DNA from: Peteryoungia aggregata LMG 23059
GTDB taxonomy: Bacteria > Pseudomonadota > Alphaproteobacteria > Rhizobiales > Rhizobiaceae
Assembly (NCBI RefSeq): GCF_030814435.1
Contig: NZ_JAUSUW010000003.1
Location: forward strand, 310,001-374,000
Length of the DNA: 64,000 nucleotides
Reading direction: 5' to 3'
Shown here: positions 1 to 9,052 of the stretch, in pieces
Position numbering within the stretch: the first letter of the stretch is position 1
Layout of the letters: the number at the start of each line of letters is the position of its first letter
The notes under the pieces: model-generated
Database searches by the model: none
Told to the model about the DNA's origin: nothing
What the model saw: the letters and a program-made list of their open reading frames with translations, nothing else
Translations under genes and position numbers: made by a program

Positions 1-605
1 GGCAGCAGACCGACCAGGATGTCGGTTCGGCCGAGAAAGGTATCAAGACCGGCAGCATCAAAGGTTGCGATCCCGTCGATCACCTTTGACCGACGGGACC
101 AACCGATGACGTCGAAGCCCATGATCTTGAGCTTACGGACGGCGTCTGCACCAAGAACGCCGAGCCCCATGACGCCGACGGTCACATCGCGAGCTTCGGG
201 CTGTTCGGAGATCTCGTGCCAGATGCGATCCCGCTGTTGGCCGGCATAGGCGATGCCGTTTCGCAGGTGATGCAGGCACTGCCAGACGACCCATTCGCTC
301 ATGCGGTCAGTGAGGCTGCGATCGACGAAACGGACGATCGGCAGGTCGGGCAGCTCATAGGCGGAGAGGATGTGATCGACGCCGGCACCGCCGGAGAAGA
401 TAACCTTCAAGCCGGACGCCCTCTGGAACAATGCCGGGTCCGGCTTCCAGACGACGGCGAATTCGGCGTCCGAGAGATCCCGGTCGGCATTGGCCGGATC
501 GCCCATGTCGATGACCGGACGATCCTTGAAGGCGGAACGGAGAGCGGAGACCACGCTTTCGCGTGCGAAACGGAGGTCGATGACGACGGGGCGTTTTTCG
601 GACAT
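1..605 (-). CDS. ghrA: Glyoxylate/hydroxypyruvate reductase A-like protein (3' part beyond window)
   Basis: Reading leftward from ATG at 605, 201 codons are open and run off the window edge, so the C-terminal third is missing. The protein begins MSEKRPVVIDLRF and has the NAD(P)-binding turn VGVMGLGVLGADAV (GxGxxG) near residue 155, preceded by the SLTDRMSEWVVWQ helix typical of the GhrA branch of D-2-hydroxyacid dehydrogenases. That family reduces glyoxylate and hydroxypyruvate to glycolate and glycerate in the cytoplasm. The start lies 13 bases after the yejF stop on the same strand, so the gene is probably the last member of the yej transcript. The catalytic Arg/Glu/His lie outside the window. 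The dehydrogenase fold is clear; the GhrA subfamily is inferred from the N-terminal half only. Confidence 0.8.
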   Translation of the reverse strand, partial: MSEKRPVVIDLRFARESVVSALRSAFKDRPVIDMGDPANADRDLSDAEFAVVWKPDPALFQRASGLKVIFSGGAGVDHILSAYELPDLPIVRFVDRSLTDRMSEWVVWQCLHHLRNGIAYAGQQRDRIWHEISEQPEARDVTVGVMGLGVLGADAVRKLKIMGFDVIGWSRRSKVIDGIATFDAAGLDTFLGRTDILVGLL

Positions 606-618
606 CTGGAAACTCACA

Positions 619-2247
619 TTATTGGCGGATGCCGCCGGCCTCGACGGCTTCGAGATCGAAAGCCGCAGCCATCAGCGCGCGGGTGTAATCGGCCTTTGGC
701 GCGGCGAAGACTTCTGCGGCCGGGCCCTTTTCGACCACCTTTCCGCCGCGCATGACGATCAGCTCGTTGGCGAGCGCCTTCACCACCTTCAGGTCGTGGC
801 TGATGAAGAGATAGGCGAGATCGTGTTTGGCCTGCAGATCGCGCAGGAGATCGACGACCTGGGCCTGGACGGTCATATCGAGCGCCGAGGTCGGTTCGTC
901 GAGCATGACGAAACGGGGTTTCAGCACCATGGCGCGGGCGATCGCAATGCGCTGGCGCTGGCCGCCGGAGAATTCATGCGGGTAGCGCCAGCGGGTGGCG
1001 GGGTCGAGGCCGACCTCCTTGAGCGCCCAGGCGACACGGGCATCGCGCTCTTCCGCCGTGAGCTGTTTTTCGTGGACCTTGAGGCCTTCTGCGATGATTT
1101 CACCCACGGACATGCGGGGGCTGAGCGAGCCGAAGGGATCCTGGAAGACGATCTGCAGGCGATCGCGAAGCGGGCGCATCTCGCGATAGGAAAAGGCATG
1201 GATATCCTTGCCGATGAAGCTGATACGGCCCTTCGACGAGATGAGACGCGAGAGAGCGAGACCGAGCGTGGTCTTGCCGGAGCCGGATTCGCCGACGACG
1301 CCGAGCGTCTGGCCGGCGCGCAGCGTGAGATCCACACCATCGACGGCCTTCACGTGGTCGACGGTGCGGCGCAGGAAGCCGGCTTTGATCGGGAACCAGA
1401 CGCGGATGTCCTCACCCTGCATCACGACGGGCTTTGTTTCGTCCAGTGCGGGCGGTTCGCCACGCGGCTCGGAGGCGAGCAGCTTCTTGGTATAGGCATG
1501 CTGTGGCCGTTCGAAGATGTCCTCGACGGCTCCGGCCTCGACGATCTTGCCCTTGGTCATGACGCAGACCCGATCGGCGAACTTGCGGACGATGCCGAGG
1601 TCATGGGTGATGAACAGCATGGACATGCCATGCTCGGACTTGAGGCGCCCCAGGAGTTCGAGGATCTGGGCCTGGACGGTGACGTCGAGGGCCGTGGTCG
1701 GTTCATCGGCGATCAGCAGCTTCGGCCTGTTGGCAAGCGCCATGGCAATCATCACGCGCTGGCGCTGGCCGCCCGAGAGTTCATGCGGGAAGGCGGTCAA
1801 CCGCTTTTCCGGCTCGCGGATGCCGACCTGATGCAAAAGCTCAAGCACGCGGGCACGGGCGGGTGCGCCTTCAAGGCCCTGATGGAGGGCCAGGATCTCT
1901 CCGATCTGCCGCTCGATCGTGTGCAGCGGGTTGAGCGAGGTCATCGGCTCCTGGAAGATCATGGTGACGTCGTTGCCGCGCACGGCGCGAAGCTCGGGCT
2001 CGCTGGCCGTCATCAGGTCGCGACCGTCGAAGAGGATCTGGCCGGATGGATGGCTGGCAGCCGGATAGGGCAGAAGTTTCAGGATCGAGGCGGCAGAGAC
2101 AGATTTGCCGGAACCGGATTCGCCGACCAAGGCAACGATCTCGCCACGGCCGATGTCGAAGGAGACGCGGTCGACCGCCAGGCTCTCGCGGCCACCCTGG
2201 TGGAAGGCGACGGAGAGATCGCGCACGGAAAGCAGGGGTTCGGTCAT
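619..2247 (-). CDS. yejF: Peptide/microcin C-type ABC importer, double ATP-binding subunit
   Basis: A 542-residue cytoplasmic ATPase carrying two complete ABC modules in one chain. The first has Walker A GESGSGKS at residues 42-49, signature LSGGQ at 157 and Walker B LLIADEP at 177. The second has Walker A GESGSGKT at 319-326 and another SGGQRQR signature near 435. This tandem arrangement and length are characteristic of YejF, which powers uptake of oligopeptide-like substrates (microcin C in E. coli) through YejB/YejE with YejA as periplasmic receptor. It lies downstream of yejABE on the same strand but is separated from yejE by a toxin-antitoxin pair. Its ATG at 2247 overlaps the toxin stop by four bases (ATGA), implying translational coupling to an unrelated gene. 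The family call is secure; the substrate is inferred. Confidence 0.95.
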   Translation of the reverse strand: MTEPLLSVRDLSVAFHQGGRESLAVDRVSFDIGRGEIVALVGESGSGKSVSAASILKLLPYPAASHPSGQILFDGRDLMTASEPELRAVRGNDVTMIFQEPMTSLNPLHTIERQIGEILALHQGLEGAPARARVLELLHQVGIREPEKRLTAFPHELSGGQRQRVMIAMALANRPKLLIADEPTTALDVTVQAQILELLGRLKSEHGMSMLFITHDLGIVRKFADRVCVMTKGKIVEAGAVEDIFERPQHAYTKKLLASEPRGEPPALDETKPVVMQGEDIRVWFPIKAGFLRRTVDHVKAVDGVDLTLRAGQTLGVVGESGSGKTTLGLALSRLISSKGRISFIGKDIHAFSYREMRPLRDRLQIVFQDPFGSLSPRMSVGEIIAEGLKVHEKQLTAEERDARVAWALKEVGLDPATRWRYPHEFSGGQRQRIAIARAMVLKPRFVMLDEPTSALDMTVQAQVVDLLRDLQAKHDLAYLFISHDLKVVKALANELIVMRGGKVVEKGPAAEVFAAPKADYTRALMAAAFDLEAVEAGGIRQ

Positions 2248-2747
2248 GCGGACAGGCTTTCGATCAGGGAGGTGAGCGTGGGTTCGTCGGGGCGGAGGAT
2301 GGTCAGACTGGCGCTACCCGCTAGGGAGCCGTATCGCGTGTGAACCAAATCGTACCGATCTTTTATGCCTTGATCGTCGGTCAGGAAGTGAGAGCAGCCC
2401 TGTCCTAGCGCGCTCGATACATGGATAGCATCCGGCAGCTTCAAATGACCGTATTGGGCGCGGATGACGGCAGCGTAGTACAAGACACCGTGATCAACCG
2501 GGCGGACGTCAAGCAAGTCGCTGCTCTGGATCAGTGATTCGTAGCCTTCAATCAGCGTATCATCGCCCATCTGATGGGGTTTCACGAGAAGCTCAGACAG
2601 TGTCAGTTCGCTCGTCGCAAAGACTGGAGGGCTTCCCATAGGCTGAGCTGCAATCGCATTTGTAAGCAATCGCTGGAGTTGATGCGACTTTTCCGAAAGC
2701 ATGATGAAGACGTTTGTGTCGAGATAGACACGCTTAACGGCAATCAT
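2244..2747 (-). CDS. vapC: PIN-domain toxin, VapC type
   Basis: A 167-residue PIN-domain protein. The opening MIAVKRVYLDTN places the first catalytic Asp at residue 10. The remaining acidic residues are visible as E47/E52 (TSELTLSELL), D106 (LKLPDAIH) and D124/D125 (FLTDDQGI), so the metal-binding RNase site looks intact. PIN toxins cleave RNA, often initiator tRNA or rRNA, unless held by their antitoxin. I chose ATG 2747 because it overlaps the antitoxin stop as ATGA; an in-frame ATG at 2759 would add four residues. The gene then overlaps yejF by four bases at its own stop. Its base composition looks lower in GC than the flanking yej genes, which suggests acquisition by transfer. The toxin role is inferred from fold and partner. 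Confidence 0.85.
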   Translation of the reverse strand: MIAVKRVYLDTNVFIMLSEKSHQLQRLLTNAIAAQPMGSPPVFATSELTLSELLVKPHQMGDDTLIEGYESLIQSSDLLDVRPVDHGVLYYAAVIRAQYGHLKLPDAIHVSSALGQGCSHFLTDDQGIKDRYDLVHTRYGSLAGSASLTILRPDEPTLTSLIESLSA

Positions 2748-3001
2748 TCCGCTTCCCATTCGTCTCGCAATGTCCGAATCCGCGTCACTGCTTCCGCCAT
2801 GTCGCTGTCTGGGGCACGCGCTTGCCGCAGCTTTTCCAAACGCTCCAACGTCTCTTTGACCGTCCGCTGCTTCGGCGCGGCATCAGACTTCGCATCGTCG
2901 ATCTCGATCACGACCCGCACAGTCGCACCATTGCCGAGCCCCTCCCTCAGGTCGGCGGGCAGATTCTCAACCGGATAATGCTCTCTGACGATCTTGTTCA
3001 T
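2744..3001 (-). CDS. Putative antitoxin partner of the PIN toxin
   Basis: A small acidic 85-residue protein immediately upstream of, and overlapping by four bases, the PIN-domain toxin gene. It begins MNKIVREHYPVENLP, a short beta-rich N-terminus (ATVRVVIEID near residues 27-36) that could be a DNA-binding or dimerisation segment. It continues into a charged helical C-terminus (VKETLERLEKLRQAR ... IRTLRDEWEAE), which is where VapB-like antitoxins usually wrap the toxin. Order (antitoxin first), overlap and size fit a type II toxin-antitoxin operon. The N-terminal sequence does not let me assign a classical AbrB, RHH or Phd fold with confidence. It starts 66 bases downstream of the yejE stop, so it may be co-transcribed with yejABE or have its own promoter in that gap. 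Confidence 0.75.
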   Translation of the reverse strand: MNKIVREHYPVENLPADLREGLGNGATVRVVIEIDDAKSDAAPKQRTVKETLERLEKLRQARAPDSDMAEAVTRIRTLRDEWEAE

Positions 3002-3067
3002 CGCATTACGCTCCTGATCGGACTCGTAGCATCATGCCACATATGCGTCTCCATGACGAACCCGTGC

Positions 3068-4204
3068 TCATCGGAAGGTCTTCCTTGGATCAAACGCATC
3101 GCGCACGGCTTCGCCGACGAAGATCAGCAGGGAGAGCATGATCGACATGGTGAAGAAGGCAGTGAGGCCGAGCCAGGGGGCCTGGAGGTTGCGTTTGCCC
3201 TGGGCGATGAGTTCGCCCAGCGAGGGCGAGCCGGGCGGCATGCCGAAGCCGAGGAAGTCGAGCGAGGTCAGCGTGGTGATCGAGCCGGAGAGGATAAACG
3301 GCAGGAAGGTCAGGGTCGCGACCATGGCGTTCGGCAGGAGGTGGCGAAACATGATCGTCCAGTTGCCGACACCGAGGGCGCGGGCTGCATTCACATATTC
3401 GAAGTTTCGCGCGCGCAGGAACTCCGCGCGGACGATGCCGACGAAGCCGACCCATGAGAAAAGCAGCATGATGCCGAGCAGGACGAAGAAGCCGGGCGGC
3501 AGGATGGCGGCGATGATCAGCAGGATGTAGAGGACCGGCATCGAGGACCAGATCTCGATGAAGCGCTGCATCAGAAGATCGGTCCAGCCGCCGAAATAGC
3601 CCTGGACGGCACCGGCCGTCACCCCGATCGCGGCAGAGGCGAGCGTGAGTGCGAGACCGAAGAGGATCGAGATGCGGAAGCCATAGATCATGCGGGCCAT
3701 GACGTCGCGCGCCTGGTCGTCGGTGCCGAGCCAGTTCATGTTGCCGAGCACACAGTTCGGGTCCTCGGCCTTCAGCGGATAGGCGGCGCAGCGGGTTTCC
3801 TTGTCCATCAGCCAGAAGGGCGCTGTTGGTGCCGAATGTGGCACCTCGGAATTCACCGTGCGGTAGGAATAGCGGATCGGCGGCCAGACCATCCAGCCAT
3901 TGGCGTTGATCTCGTCTGATATGAAGGGCGAGCGATAATCGGTGACGGCAAGGAAGCCGCCGAATTTTTCTTCCGGATAATCGACGACCACGGGGAAGAG
4001 GATCTCGCCCTTGTAGGAGGCGATGATTGGCCGGTCATTGGCAATGAACTCGGCAAACATGCTGAGCACGAACAGGACCATGAAGATCCAGAAGGACCAG
4101 AAACCGCGCCGGTTGGCCTTGAAGTTTTCAAGGCGGCGAGCGTTGGTAGGCTTGAGCCAGGTCTTTTTCGGCGGCGTGATGGCGGTGGTTTCGACGGCGG
4201 ACAT
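3068..4204 (-). CDS. yejE: Peptide/microcin C-type ABC importer, permease YejE
   Basis: A 378-residue inner-membrane permease of the BPD_transp_1 (DppC-like) family. The N-terminal helix (FWSFWIFMVLFVLSMFAEF, residues about 35-53) is followed by a long periplasmic insertion with the YejE-typical WPPIRYSY segment, then five or so membrane helices from about residue 150. The EAA loop that contacts the ATPase is present as YVNAARALGVGNWTIMFRHLLPNA. The reading frame stays open far upstream, but ATG 4204 is the correct start: it overlaps the yejB stop as TGATG and gives the family's usual length. It forms the channel with YejB. In the usual operon yejF follows directly; here a toxin-antitoxin pair intervenes. 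Confidence 0.95.
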   Translation of the reverse strand: MSAVETTAITPPKKTWLKPTNARRLENFKANRRGFWSFWIFMVLFVLSMFAEFIANDRPIIASYKGEILFPVVVDYPEEKFGGFLAVTDYRSPFISDEINANGWMVWPPIRYSYRTVNSEVPHSAPTAPFWLMDKETRCAAYPLKAEDPNCVLGNMNWLGTDDQARDVMARMIYGFRISILFGLALTLASAAIGVTAGAVQGYFGGWTDLLMQRFIEIWSSMPVLYILLIIAAILPPGFFVLLGIMLLFSWVGFVGIVRAEFLRARNFEYVNAARALGVGNWTIMFRHLLPNAMVATLTFLPFILSGSITTLTSLDFLGFGMPPGSPSLGELIAQGKRNLQAPWLGLTAFFTMSIMLSLLIFVGEAVRDAFDPRKTFR

Positions 4205-5298
4205 CAGACATCCCTCCGGTCGAAATCGATGCGCGGATCGATCCATGTGTAGATCAGGTCGGAGATCAGGCCGACGACGAGGCCCATCAGGGAGAAGATG
4301 TAGAGCGTGGCGAAGACGATCGGGTAGTCGCGGTTGACGACCGCGAGATAGCCGAGACGTCCAAGGCCATCGAGCGAGAAGATGTTCTCGATCAGCAGCG
4401 AACCGGTGAAGAAGGCGGAGATGAAGGCCGCAGGGATGCCTGCAATCACGATCAGCATGGCGTTGCGGAAGACATGGCCGTAGAGCACCTGGCGTTCGCC
4501 GAGACCCTTGGCGCGGGCGGTCACCACATACTGCTTCTTGATCTCGTCGATGAAGGAGTTCTTGGTGAGCAATGTCGTCGTGGCAAAGGCCGAGAGCAGA
4601 AGGGCGGTCAGCGGCAAGGCAAGGTGCCAGAAGTAGTCGATGATCTTCTCCCACCAGGAGAGTTCGGCGAAATTGTCGGAGGTGAGACCGCGAAGCGGGA
4701 ACCAGTCGAAGAAAGAGCCGCCGGCGAAAAGGACGATCAGCAGGATGCCGAAGAGGAAGCCCGGGACGGCATAGCCGATGACGATGACGCCTGACGTCCA
4801 GATATCGAAGCGGGAGCCGTCGGCGACCGCCTTCCTGATCCCAAGCGGAATGGAGATCGCATAAGAGATCAGCAGCACCCAGAGGCCGAGCGAGATCGAT
4901 ACCGGCATCTTTTCGATGATGAGATCGATGACGGAAGTGTTGCGGAAGAAGCTTTCGCCGAAATCGAAGCGAATGTAATTCCACATCATTTCGAGAAAGC
5001 GCTCGAGCGGCGGCTTGTCGAAGCCGAACTGCTTTTCGAGTTTGGCGATCAGTTCCGGATCGAGGCCCTGGGCGCCACGATAGCTTGAACCGCCCTCCTC
5101 CGTGCCCACCTGCTGGCTGAGCATATCGCCGCCACCGGACAGACGCGCATCGGCGCTATCGCCCTGGCCGCTCAGCTGCGCAATGACCTGCTCGACCGGG
5201 CCGCCGGGCGCAAACTGGATGACGATGAAGGAGATGCCCATGATGCCGATCATGGTCGGGATCATCAGCAGCAGACGCCGGAGAATATAGGCGGTCAT
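4204..5298 (-). CDS. yejB: Peptide/microcin C-type ABC importer, permease YejB
   Basis: A 364-residue DppB-like inner-membrane permease starting [16 protein letters not shown], the standard first helix of this family. A periplasmic stretch rich in Gly/Ser (about residues 35-75) is followed by [14 protein letters not shown], a family hallmark, and then by five predicted membrane helices. The EAA motif is present as [23 protein letters not shown] around residue 260. It pairs with YejE to make the translocation pore for peptide-like substrates delivered by YejA. The gene overlaps yejE by one base (TGATG), so the two permeases are translationally coupled. A 142-base gap separates it from yejA. 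No unusual residues were noticed. Confidence 0.95.
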   Translation of the reverse strand: MTAYILRRLLLMIPTMIGIMGISFIVIQFAPGGPVEQVIAQLSGQGDSADARLSGGGDMLSQQVGTEEGGSSYRGAQGLDPELIAKLEKQFGFDKPPLERFLEMMWNYIRFDFGESFFRNTSVIDLIIEKMPVSISLGLWVLLISYAISIPLGIRKAVADGSRFDIWTSGVIVIGYAVPGFLFGILLIVLFAGGSFFDWFPLRGLTSDNFAELSWWEKIIDYFWHLALPLTALLLSAFATTTLLTKNSFIDEIKKQYVVTARAKGLGERQVLYGHVFRNAMLIVIAGIPAAFISAFFTGSLLIENIFSLDGLGRLGYLAVVNRDYPIVFATLYIFSLMGLVVGLISDLIYTWIDPRIDFDRRDV

Positions 5299-5440
5299 GC
5301 GCGACGTCCCGCTTCAGGGTCGGGTCTCACCATGATGTCCAAGCTCGTTTCGTCCGCCAATATCCGCCGCTCCGTTGTCCAGCGATTCGTACCCTACATT
5401 CCTAGAGTCTCACGCTCCCGGCGCAAGCCCCGAGGCGGGG

Positions 5441-7291
5441 TCACGGGCTTTTCGCCCACCAGATCGAGGGGAAGCCGGTGCTGTAGGTCGGCAGTTCGGC
5501 CGGGTGCTCGAACTTGTCCCAGAAGGCATAGCGGGCAGTCCCTCCGTAGTAGAGGGGGATGACGTAATCGTGGGACAGAAGCACACGGTCCATGGCCTTG
5601 GTGGCAGCGATCTGCTCATCGCGATCGGCGGGGAAGATGATCTTTTCGATCAAGGCATCGACGGCCGGATCGGAAATGCCCGCGTAGTTCTGGGAGCCTT
5701 CACGGTTCACTGATGTCGAACCCCAATAGTCGCGCTGCTCGTTGCCGGGGTTGAGTGTCTGGGCCCAGACGGTCCAGGTCATATCGTAGTCAAAGGTGCG
5801 GGTTCGATTGGTGTATTGCGAGGGATCGACCGTGCGCACTGCCATTTCCACACCGATCTTGCGCAATTGCTGCTGATAGGGAACCGCCACGACCTCAAGC
5901 TGAGGATTGGACAGCAGGAGTTCGAAGCGGAAGGGCTGGTCGGTCTGCGAATTGACCATGGCATTACCACGGAGCTCATAGCCTGCCTGCTTAAAGAGCT
6001 CGACTGCCTTGCGCAGATTGTCTCGCGAGGCCTGCGGAGAACCGCCGACGGGGTTGGTGTAGGGCGTATCGAAGACAGAGGCCGGAACCTTGTCCTTGAG
6101 GGCTGTCAGGAGCTCCAGTTCCTGGCCTTGGGGCAGCCCGCTGGATGCAAGCTCCGTTCCGCTAAAAAAGCTACTGACGCGGAAATAGGCATTGTAGAAG
6201 ACGGTGCGGTTCAGCTCCTCGAAGTCGAGGGCATAGTTGAGAGCCTTCCGGACCCGCTGATCCTTGAACATGTCGCGCCGCATGTTCGGCACCAGCGCCT
6301 GCATGACGCCTGTCGCCCGGTACGGATTCTCGTATTCTTCCTTCTTGATGCGGCCATCCTGGGCAGCAGGGAAGTCGAAACCGGTTGCCCAGCGGGCGGC
6401 ACGTGTCTCCTGCCAGAAATCGGTGTTGCCGGAGCGGAAGGCCTCGAACTCGACGTCGCGGTCGCCGAACATCGTGTAGGTGACATTGCGGAAGTTGTTG
6501 TAGCCGACGTTGACGTTGAGATCCTTGCCCCAATAGTCGTCGCGCAGCTCGTAGCGGATCGTGGCGCCGGCATTGATCTCGGCGATCTTGTAGGGTCCGG
6601 AGCCCATAACCGGCTCGAGTGTAGTCCGCGAAATGTCGCGCGGCTTGCCGTCGGCGCCGTTTGCTTCCCACCAGTGTTTGGCGACGACCGGGAACTGGCC
6701 GAGGATCATCGGCAGTTCGCGGTTGTTCTTCTGATCGAAGCGGAAAGTCACATCTCGATCACCGGTCTTTTCGGCGGAGATCACATGGCTGTAGTAGCTC
6801 ATGTAGAGCGGGTTCAACTCCTTGAGCTTTTCGAAGCTGAAGATGACATCCTCAGGCTTCACCGACTCGCCATCGGCGAAGCGCGCTTCGGCCCGGAGCC
6901 GGAACGTGGCGCTGGAGATATCCGCCGGGAAGGAGACCCCTTCGGCGAGAAGCCCGTAACCGGTGGAGATCTCGTCGCTGGTGTCCTTGAGGAGCGTATC
7001 GAAGACGTTGGCAAGGCCGGGGGCTGCCTCACCCCTGTCGAGCACGGGATTGAACGTGTCGAAGGTTCCGGTCGAGGACATGCGCAAGGTGCCGCCCTTG
7101 GGCGCCTCGGGGTTGACGTAATCGAACCGGGCAAAGCCCGGCGGATACTTGAGGTCGCCGAGAATGGAGACGCCGTGGCGGAACGGCTCCGCGGGCTCCT
7201 GCGCTTGGGCGACAGTGGGAGCCATCATGGGCGCCAGCCCCAGGCTGGCAATGACACCCCAAATTGCGACGCGCTTGTTCCTGAGACTCAT
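5441..7291 (-). CDS. yejA: Periplasmic solute-binding protein of the Yej peptide importer
   Basis: A 616-residue extracytoplasmic solute-binding protein of family 5 (SBP_bac_5), the receptor of the yejABEF importer. ATG 7291 starts a clear signal peptide: positively charged MSLRNKRVAIW, then a hydrophobic core, then a cleavage region TVAQAQ-EP around residue 32. An upstream in-frame start at 7402 would add 37 residues before the signal and is less likely. The mature part contains the family-typical GTLRMSSTGTFDTFNP and VKPEDVIFSFEKL segments. It heads the operon yejA-yejB-yejE-(toxin-antitoxin)-yejF, and the only obvious promoter space is upstream, divergent from mepA. Substrate specificity (oligopeptides, microcin C-like compounds) is inferred from the YejA family. 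Confidence 0.94.
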   Translation of the reverse strand: MSLRNKRVAIWGVIASLGLAPMMAPTVAQAQEPAEPFRHGVSILGDLKYPPGFARFDYVNPEAPKGGTLRMSSTGTFDTFNPVLDRGEAAPGLANVFDTLLKDTSDEISTGYGLLAEGVSFPADISSATFRLRAEARFADGESVKPEDVIFSFEKLKELNPLYMSYYSHVISAEKTGDRDVTFRFDQKNNRELPMILGQFPVVAKHWWEANGADGKPRDISRTTLEPVMGSGPYKIAEINAGATIRYELRDDYWGKDLNVNVGYNNFRNVTYTMFGDRDVEFEAFRSGNTDFWQETRAARWATGFDFPAAQDGRIKKEEYENPYRATGVMQALVPNMRRDMFKDQRVRKALNYALDFEELNRTVFYNAYFRVSSFFSGTELASSGLPQGQELELLTALKDKVPASVFDTPYTNPVGGSPQASRDNLRKAVELFKQAGYELRGNAMVNSQTDQPFRFELLLSNPQLEVVAVPYQQQLRKIGVEMAVRTVDPSQYTNRTRTFDYDMTWTVWAQTLNPGNEQRDYWGSTSVNREGSQNYAGISDPAVDALIEKIIFPADRDEQIAATKAMDRVLLSHDYVIPLYYGGTARYAFWDKFEHPAELPTYSTGFPSIWWAKSP

Positions 7292-7491
7292 CACCCAAGA
7301 TCCCCTTATTCTTTTCCGTGGTTGCGAAGCAGAATAGGACAAATGGGGGCAAAATACAGACGACTGACAGAGAAGTGAGCGTGAGCCCTTCCGCAGATTC
7401 ACCCCATTTCCGTTTCACGCTAGACTGACAGGTGATTCACCCGGCGACGATCTGCGGGGTGGAGTTCGGACAGACCGGGGACATACGCACA

Positions 7492-8553
7492 ATGAAGAAG
7501 ACCTGGGGCAGCCGCCCGATCGCCACGGCGCTGATACTTGCGTCGGCTTTCGCAAGCGTGATCAGTGACACCGCCCTTGCCGAGGGACGGCCTGCCAAGG
7601 AGCTGTTCGGCGGCATGGCGCTGCCGGCGAAGGCGGCCCCCTCGCCTTACGGCTCCTATGCCAAGGGCTGCATTGCAGGCGCTGTCGCCATTCCGACGGA
7701 CGGACCGACCTGGCAGGCGATGCGGCTTTCGCGTAATCGTCGTTGGGGTCATCCGGACATGATCGCGCTGCTCGAGCGCTTCTCGAAGGATGCCGTGCAG
7801 CTTGGCTGGGGGTCGGGCATCCTGATCGGCGATATCTCGCAGCCGCGCGGCGGACCGATGCTGTCCGGCCATGCCTCACATCAGATCGGGCTTGATGCCG
7901 ATATCTGGTTCACGCCGAAGCCGGCCAGCCCACTCTCTCCGCAGCAGCGCGAGGAGATGCCGTTCACCTCGATGCTGGTCAAAGACAAGTTCCTGACGGT
8001 CGATCGGCGCCTCTGGACCAATACCCACGCACGCGTCGTGGTGCAGGCGGCGAGCTACCCGCAGGTGGAGCGCATCTTCGTCAACCCGGCGATCAAGAAG
8101 AAGCTCTGCGATACCTGGACGGGCGACCGTGCCGTGCTCGGCAAGATCCGACCGATCTACGGACATGATGCACATTTCCATATCCGTATGCGCTGCCCCG
8201 AGGGAGCCAGCGGTTGCAAGCCGCAGGCGGCGGTGCCACCCGGAGACGGATGCGACAAGTCGCTCGCCTGGTGGTTCACCAAGGAGCCCTGGGCGGCGCC
8301 GAAGAAAGACCCGAACGCAAAGCCGGCGCCGAAGCCACGCGCCATGCAGGTTTCCGATCTGCCGAAGGCCTGCGCCATGGTGCTCGACGCACGCGGGCCG
8401 TCGAGCGAGCTTGAGGCTACCTATCAGGCAACCGGTGGCCTGCTGCCGACCGATGCGGCCTCGGCATTCGTCGCGCCCACGGTTGCTTCGGATCAACCGT
8501 TCGAAGTGCCGGCCGTGGTTCCGGTGCCGGCTGCCCGACCGGCCGGCTGGTGA
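7492..8553 (+). CDS. mepA: Penicillin-insensitive murein endopeptidase
   Basis: A 353-residue MepA-family LAS metallopeptidase that cleaves D-Ala-mDAP cross-links of peptidoglycan in the periplasm. ATG 7492 opens a signal peptide (MKKTWGSRPIATALILASAF ... ALA-EG); the upstream in-frame ATG at 7432 would bury it. Zinc ligands expected for the fold are visible: H in GHASHQIGLDADIWF (about residues 125-139) and the H-x-H of GHDAHFHIRM near 224-230. MepA-specific GSYAKGCIAGA and SRNRRWGHP segments precede them. The C-terminal 80 residues are Pro/Ala-rich and extend beyond the E. coli protein. The gene is divergent from yejA with about 200 bases between the starts. Confidence 0.93.
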   Translation: MKKTWGSRPIATALILASAFASVISDTALAEGRPAKELFGGMALPAKAAPSPYGSYAKGCIAGAVAIPTDGPTWQAMRLSRNRRWGHPDMIALLERFSKDAVQLGWGSGILIGDISQPRGGPMLSGHASHQIGLDADIWFTPKPASPLSPQQREEMPFTSMLVKDKFLTVDRRLWTNTHARVVVQAASYPQVERIFVNPAIKKKLCDTWTGDRAVLGKIRPIYGHDAHFHIRMRCPEGASGCKPQAAVPPGDGCDKSLAWWFTKEPWAAPKKDPNAKPAPKPRAMQVSDLPKACAMVLDARGPSSELEATYQATGGLLPTDAASAFVAPTVASDQPFEVPAVVPVPAARPAGW

Positions 8554-8643
8554 TCGCGACACATCCAAGGGTGCCTTTTCAAGTCCGCTTGCCTGCGCTA
8601 GATGGGTCTATCAAATCGATTTAAATGAGCTGGGGACCCTGTC

Positions 8644-9024
8644 GTGAGCCGCACCCGTTGCATCGCCCTGATTGCGCATGACCAGAAGAAGGACGACCTG
8701 GCGGACTTCGCCCGGCGCCACCAGGCCAAGCTGATGAACTGGCGGATCGTCGCGACAGGCACGACGGGCGGACGCATCAAGGACGCCGTTCCGGAGCTTG
8801 ACGTGACGCGGCTCAAAAGCGGGCCGCTTGGCGGCGACCAGCAAATCGGTGCGCTGATCTCGACGGGGGAAGTGGACATGCTCGTCTTCTTCGTCGACCC
8901 CTTGACTCCGATGCCCCATGATGTGGATGTCAAGGCGCTGATGCGGCTTGCGACCGTCTACGACATTCCGATGGCGCTGAACCTCGCAACCGCCGACATC
9001 CTGATGCAGACCCTGACTGCCTGA
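8644..9024 (+). CDS. mgsA: Methylglyoxal synthase
   Basis: A 126-residue cytoplasmic enzyme converting dihydroxyacetone phosphate to methylglyoxal and phosphate, a bypass of lower glycolysis that relieves phosphosugar stress. The active-site signature is complete: [14 protein letters not shown] with catalytic Asp65, [18 protein letters not shown] with Asp85 and His92, and ATGTTGGRI for phosphate binding. The start is GTG at 8644 with GGGGA upstream. The protein stops soon after ATADILM, so it is about 25 residues shorter than the E. coli enzyme, lacking its C-terminal tail. glk follows 28 bases downstream on the same strand, so the two probably form an operon linking glucose phosphorylation and the triose-phosphate overflow valve. 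Confidence 0.95.
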   Translation: MSRTRCIALIAHDQKKDDLADFARRHQAKLMNWRIVATGTTGGRIKDAVPELDVTRLKSGPLGGDQQIGALISTGEVDMLVFFVDPLTPMPHDVDVKALMRLATVYDIPMALNLATADILMQTLTA

Positions 9025-9052
9025 CGCAGCAGGGCCCAAGACCGGACAGACC

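Noticed and set aside
490-2343. A 617-codon plus-strand open frame antisense to yejF
   Set aside because: It is a GC-driven shadow of yejF; its translation has no domain, while the minus strand encodes two full ABC modules.
4207-4984. Upstream in-frame extension of yejE
   Set aside because: The extension lies in another frame of yejB and would add an unrelated Arg-rich N-terminus; the TGATG overlap fixes the start at 4204.
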